From: Lachnospiraceae bacterium
Lineage (GTDB): Bacteria; Bacillota; Clostridia; Lachnospirales; Lachnospiraceae
Direction: 5' to 3'
Assembly (NCBI GenBank): GCA_011959285.1
Contig: BLLW01000012.1
Location: forward strand, 1-64,000
Length of the DNA stretch: 64,000 nucleotides
Shown: one piece after another, positions 60,601-64,000 of the stretch
How the letters are laid out: each line of letters opens with the position of its first letter
Position numbering within the stretch: the stretch's first letter is position 1
Position numbers and translations under genes: made by a program
The notes under the pieces: generated by a model
Told to the model about the DNA's origin: nothing
Databases searched by the model: none
What the model saw: the letters and a program-made list of their open reading frames with translations, nothing else

Positions 60601-63600
60601 AAATCCTGTATGCGTTTGCCCGCCCTGTTCCGTAGGTCATATTGACAAGTGCGTTTCCCCTGTCCGCATTTTTCCCCTTCACGTTCCACTGCCCGGTCAC
60701 GCCTGAATACTGTATGCCCATTGTCTTACGTTCAAGCAGGTATCCCGGCGTTTCAAAAGTTTCACGCATGAAGTCCTCAATATATTTTGTGGAAATCCAT
60801 GTTGCGCCGATACGCACCTCAATCTCCGATGCGTCAAGCTCCTTCGGCTGTACGCTTTCCAGTGAGGACACGTTAATGGCGTATTCCGGGTGGTTTTCCG
60901 CAAAGGTTCTCGCCACTGACAGCTTCTCCCGCACATTCCCGCTTAAATACTCGTCTGCGGTTTCCCATTCCTCTGTGACCGGGTTCTGGAAGATTACCCC
61001 GGCAAGCTCTTTTGTGATTTCTTCCTCGCTTTTATCCGCAAGCTGTGACATATAGGCTAAATCCACGCCCGCCTTCTCGCTTAAAGATACCGCCAGCGCT
61101 TCACTGGCTGTGTCCACGCTCGTCACAACTTCCTGCTTTTTAATGGTACGCTTCGTGAACATATCCGCCTTGCCAATAAACTTCCCCTCATCGTCCAGAT
61201 TTTCAAGGGAACATAACAGGCAGTAGCTGGAATCCTGATTGAACGCCCTTTTATTGGTCTGTGAACTGATAAGACCGAATTTTTTGGAGAAATCATCGTA
61301 TAATTGATTCAACTCCGTCTGTTTATTTTTAATCATTTCATCCGGGTATTCTTCCAACTGGAAGTTTATCAGTTCCTGCGTACAGTCCCGGATTGCCACC
61401 ATGCCCTTCATGCGCTGCTCCGCTTTCTCCGACACGTCCACAGGCTTCATAATGGAATTTTCCCGGTAATACACTTTATCGTCCACTACGGTATAGCTGT
61501 AATTCTTCACGTCCGGATCGGCGGGTATGTTCTCCCTTGCCAGTTCATCTTCAATCTCGTTAAAATCCGCCTGCTCGATGCTGCCCTCCACATGGGAAAG
61601 CGCATGGTTAAGCTGTGCCGACAGGGGAAGGGAATCATCCGGCAGACAGGCGCTCTCCATGCCATGCGCCCCTGTAACCATCTCCATTTTTCCAAGCACC
61701 ATTTCCGGGTGGTCTGCGAAATACTGGTTCATCACGATACCGTCTTTTTCCGTCAGATGCACCCAGTCAGGCTCAATGTCTAACACCCGGTCACGCTTCT
61801 TTAAGAACAGAATGTCCGAAGTGACCTCCGTACCCGCATTTTCCTTAAAGGCTGTGTTCGGGAGCCGGACTGCCCCTAAAAGCTCCGCCCGCTGTGCAAG
61901 GTATTTCCGCACCTCCGGGTTTTTCTTATCCATCGTTCCCTTTGAAGTGACAAAGGCAACAATGCCGCCCGGACGCACTTTATCCAAAGTCTTTGCGAAA
62001 AAATAATCGTGTATCAAAAAATTGTGCTTGTCATACTGCCTGTCAGACACTTTATATTGTCCGAAAGGCACATTTCCTACCGCCACGTCAAAAAAGTCAT
62101 TGGGATAGGTGGTGTTTTCAAAGCCAGTGATTTGAATGTCCGCATGAGGGTAGAGCTGTTTTGCGATGCGCCCGGTAATCCCGTCAAGCTCCGCCCCGTA
62201 GAGCCTGCTTCCCTTCATTTCCTCCGGCAGACAGCCATAGAAATTCCCGATGCCTGCGGCGGGATCTAACACATTCCCTCTGGCAAACCCCATTTTCCCC
62301 ACTGCGTCATAGATTGCCTGAATGATGACCGGGCTTGTATAATGGGCATTTAAGGTGCTTTCCCTTGCAGAAGCGTATTCCTCCGGGGATAACAGGCTCT
62401 TTAACTCCTGATACTCATTCGCCCAGTTCGCTTTGGAAGAATCAAAGGCATCTGCAAGACCGCCCCAACCCACATATTTTGCTAAAACTTCCTGTTCTTC
62501 CGGTGTGGCAGTGCGGCGTTCACTTTCAATCTTTTCAAGGGTTCGTATGGCTTCCACGTTCTGCCGGAACTTCTCTTTCGGCGCAAATCCTTTCCCGGTA
62601 TTCTCTGCTTCGTTGAAAGAGATATGGTAATTCACTGCATTTGATTTATCAATCTCCGACTGTTTTCCTGATGCCTTCCCCGGTTCTGGCGGATTGCCCC
62701 CGGTCAGAGTTTCCACATCCCCCATGACCTGCTGGATAAACGGGCTGTTTTCCAAAGCATTTTCGTCTACAACCTGCCCGTCCACAATGCCCGCTTTTTC
62801 CAGACCTTCCCGGATAGCCTGTGTGTCAATGTCGGGGAAATCATCTTTTTCAGCAGTATCTTTTGATTCTGAAACAGTTCCCGGCTCTGTAACCATATTT
62901 TCTGCTTCTTTCCCCTGTAAATCTCCGTTGAGATTTTGGCAGAAAACATCCGCTTCCTCCGCTGTGCCAAACGTCGGCACTGTGCCATCGCCAGTTATAT
63001 AATAATCCTGTGCTTCGCTGTCCCATACCGCATAAGGCTCTGTAAAGGCATCCGAAGTTTCCGTAACCGTAAAACGTGTTGTTTCTTCCTGTTCTGGTTC
63101 TTCTGTAAGGTTTTCCGGCTCGGCATCCGGGAGAGGTTCTTCCTTCTTTTCTTCTGACAGCTCTGCTTCAGAAACTTCCGCAGCGTGTCTTTCCCTCTGC
63201 TGTTCCTGCTCGCTCTCATAACGTGCCGCATACTTCTGAGCCTCCTTCAGCAGAGCATCCATTTCCACCGCTTTTTCCGTATTGCCGCTTAATGACTGCA
63301 TCAGGACATAATCAGTGGCTTCTAAAAACAGAGCATCATAGACCGCCTTGCCCTCTAACCTCCTGCTGTCATCCTCAATGGCAACCGCCCCGGTATCCTC
63401 GTTCCAGCCGACCACATCTTTCATAGAAAGCGCACCGCAGATTTTTACCACAGCGGACATCTCCGCAAGCCTTTCCATCAGCGCTTTTTCATTGTCGCTG
63501 GCTTTATTTTCCGGTTCGGGACTTTGGGATTTTTCCCCGGAAATTTCCGCTTCCTGTTCCGGTACAGCAATTTTTTCCGGCTCCCTGTCACGCTCTATGT

Positions 63601-64000
63601 ACCGCCTTGTCTGGTTTGTAAAACCGTCCAGCACAGCCGGGTGGGACGTGACGAGGTAATCCCTGGTCTGCCAGTCAGCGGAAGGGACAAGGCTTTTTGC
63701 CCACTCCTTATTGTCGGGGGAAAACCGCCCGTCATGGGATAAGTGCATGATTGTGTTTGCAAGGACGATTTCCACACGTTCCTTCCCATACTGCCGGATA
63801 ACGCCCTCTGCGGCATCCCCCGGAAGGGTGTAACCGTCAAATTTCTCCGCAATCGCTTTTTCTATGGCATCTTTACATTCTACCCGGACACCATGCTCCA
63901 GCTTTTCCTGCTCCCGGCGCATGGCTTCCTCCGCCTGCTCTTTTTTGTACTGTGCAAAGGCTTCCTTGCCCTTCGGCGTAAGGTATTTATCCGCATTGAC
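57635..64000 (-). CDS. Giant DNA methylase-SNF2 helicase fusion (N-terminus outside window)
   Basis: At least 2121 codons are present; the frame stays open to base 64000. After a low-complexity acidic N-terminal part come an adenine-methylase domain ([11 protein letters not shown], motif [10 protein letters not shown] at about residue 555 of the ATG-63922 frame, catalytic-type motif NVPFG) and an SNF2 helicase: Walker [11 protein letters not shown] (about 1220), DESH box [23 protein letters not shown], and motif [14 protein letters not shown] long coiled C-terminus ends with [15 protein letters not shown] and a basic tail. The layout resembles phage P1 DarB, an antirestriction protein. Confidence 0.85.
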   Translation of the reverse strand, partial: VNADKYLTPKGKEAFAQYKKEQAEEAMRREQEKLEHGVRVECKDAIEKAIAEKFDGYTLPGDAAEGVIRQYGKERVEIVLANTIMHLSHDGRFSPDNKEWAKSLVPSADWQTRDYLVTSHPAVLDGFTNQTRRYIERDREPEKIAVPEQEAEISGEKSQSPEPENKASDNEKALMERLAEMSAVVKICGALSMKDVVGWNEDTGAVAIEDDSRRLEGKAVYDALFLEATDYVLMQSLSGNTEKAVEMDALLKEAQKYAARYESEQEQQRERHAAEVSEAELSEEKKEEPLPDAEPENLTEEPEQEETTRFTVTETSDAFTEPYAVWDSEAQDYYITGDGTVPTFGTAEEADVFCQNLNGDLQGKEAENMVTEPGTVSESKDTAEKDDFPDIDTQAIREGLEKAGIVDGQVVDENALENSPFIQQVMGDVETLTGGNPPEPGKASGKQSEIDKSNAVNYHISFNEAENTGKGFAPKEKFRQNVEAIRTLEKIESERRTATPEEQEVLAKYVGWGGLADAFDSSKANWANEYQELKSLLSPEEYASARESTLNAHYTSPVIIQAIYDAVGKMGFARGNVLDPAAGIGNFYGCLPEEMKGSRLYGAELDGITGRIAKQLYPHADIQITGFENTTYPNDFFDVAVGNVPFGQYKVSDRQYDKHNFLIHDYFFAKTLDKVRPGGIVAFVTSKGTMDKKNPEVRKYLAQRAELLGAVRLPNTAFKENAGTEVTSDILFLKKRDRVLDIEPDWVHLTEKDGIVMNQYFADHPEMVLGKMEMVTGAHGMESACLPDDSLPLSAQLNHALSHVEGSIEQADFNEIEDELARENIPADPDVKNYSYTVVDDKVYYRENSIMKPVDVSEKAEQRMKGMVAIRDCTQELINFQLEEYPDEMIKNKQTELNQLYDDFSKKFGLISSQTNKRAFNQDSSYCLLCSLENLDDEGKFIGKADMFTKRTIKKQEVVTSVDTASEALAVSLSEKAGVDLAYMSQLADKSEEEITKELAGVIFQNPVTEEWETADEYLSGNVREKLSVARTFAENHPEYAINVSSLESVQPKELDASEIEVRIGATWISTKYIEDFMRETFETPGYLLERKTMGIQYSGVTGQWNVKGKNADRGNALVNMTYGTGRANAYRILEDSLNLRDTRIFDIVTEDGKEKRVLNKKETMLASQKQEAIREAFKDWVFRDPERRQDLCAKYNELFNSTRPREYDGSHLKFPGMTPDIVLRPHQLNAVAHQLYGDNTLLAHCVGAGKTFEMIAAAMESKRLGLCQKSLFVVPNHLTEQWASDFLRLYPGANILAATKKDFEPANRKKFCSRIATGDYDAVIIGHSQFEKIPLSTERQMAMIERQITEVEMAIEALKAENGERYSIKQMEKTKKSLSARLSRLNDSSRKDNVVTFEQLGVDRLFVDESHNYKNLFLYTKMRNVAGIAQTEAQKSSDMFAKCQYMDELTGGKGITFATGTPISNSMTELYTNMRYLQYNTLQRLGLGHFDSWAASFGETQTAIELAPEGTGYRAKTRFAKFFNLPELIALFKESADIQTPDMLKLPVPEADYENIVLKPSEYQQDMVQSLADRAEAVRDRKVQPNIDNMLKITNDGRKLALDQRLINDMLPDEENSKATTCVDKAFEIWEHTKEQKSAQLIFCDLSTPKGDGTFNVYEDIRDKLMAKGVPEQEIAFIHNANTETRKAELFAKVRSGQVRFLLGSTAKMGAGTNVQDRLIALHHLDVPWRPSDIEQQEGRILRQGNMNDKVKIFRYVTEGTFDSYSWQLIENKQKFIGQIMTSKSPVRSCEDIDEAALTYAEVKALATGNPYIKEKMDLDIQISKLKLLKANHTSQKYRLEDNIVKHYPVQIASMKERLAGYRADIQTYAQNKFPDKDTFSIKIGNRVYTDKKEAGAALIDMCRSAKQPNMAVTIGEYQGFKMSVSFDSFFSKFTVNLKGSISHEVEIGTDPLGNLQRLSNALEGMTGKMETVAQKLENVEHQLETAKVEVTKPFAQETELAEKLERLTELNALLNMDEKGGDGIDMDDEPENDGEQEELDTEEMGRDAEAVADAPFRPQVNRAVSEKVAEHGKERMLADSPRGRISVKEKLAEMRERAYGQKQPEKPDISKGKGKEESL

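Larger units (their letters stand above)
39989..64000. mobile_element. ICE, element B (right end outside the window)
   Basis: A second conjugative element begins at the junction. It has its own int-RHH-xis cassette, Tn916-like regulators, a tet gene, mobilization genes and large antirestriction-type proteins. Its type IV secretion genes would lie beyond base 64000. Confidence 0.75.

Noticed and set aside
1..64000. CRISPR arrays, rRNA or tRNA genes
   Set aside because: No regularly spaced repeats with unique spacers and no rRNA or tRNA-like sequences were seen on either strand.

Overview
The window looks like DNA from a gut Firmicute, most likely Lachnospiraceae/Clostridia. This is inferred from the gene families (PrgI/VirB4/TrbL-type Gram-positive conjugation genes, SrtB-type sortase, SpoVG, Tn916-type regulators), strong AGGAGG ribosome binding sites and the mobile-element gene sets typical of that group. 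Nearly all of it is mobile: two integrative and conjugative elements (ICEs) lie head-to-tail. Each has the same left-end cassette of tyrosine integrase, ribbon-helix-helix protein and DUF6462-type excisionase-like protein.

Element A (about 326-40002) looks complete. Its proposed ends share a 14-base core inside a 44-base block (326-369 and 39989-40032). Internal to the cores, both ends carry an identical 22-base repeat and TTTGATGTCAA-type repeats, probably integrase arm sites. Nearly all genes are on the minus strand. Read from right to left they are: ParM/ParR-like segregation genes, a palindrome- and repeat-rich candidate origin region, MobC, an Smr-domain protein, an AT-rich three-gene island of unknown function, the relaxase, and a tight conjugation operon (DUF3801/PcfB, VirD4-like coupling protein, pilin-like protein, TrbL-like protein, PrgI, VirB4, NlpC/P60 hydrolase, LtrC/ArdC-like protein). 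A Fic toxin with a VbhA-like antitoxin sits inside that operon. SpoVG, a complete agr-type quorum-sensing locus (AgrA, AgrC, AgrB and an unlisted 44-aa AgrD peptide), a secreted PPC-domain protein, several regulators, a repeat-rich surface protein with a class B sortase, and finally xis and int follow.

Element B (about 39989 to beyond 64000) starts with its own int/RHH/xis cassette. It then has a Tn916-like regulatory block (HTH_16, sigma factor, divergent repressor), a tetracycline-resistance ribosomal protection gene with its leader/attenuator, acetyltransferase and NTF2-like cargo, a mobilization module (oriT-like hairpins, MobC, relaxase on the plus strand), and a predicted type I toxin-antitoxin. 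The last block is on the minus strand: a TTRAP protein, a giant ArdC-like multidomain protein, a DUF6674 coiled-coil protein and a giant DNA methylase-SNF2 helicase running off the right edge. The last three share a C-terminal motif with a basic tail.

To the left of element A is the C-terminus of a large serine recombinase, so A lies beside, or within, yet another mobile element. No rRNA, tRNA or CRISPR array was seen. Family assignments are from reading the sequence only; no database search was possible.
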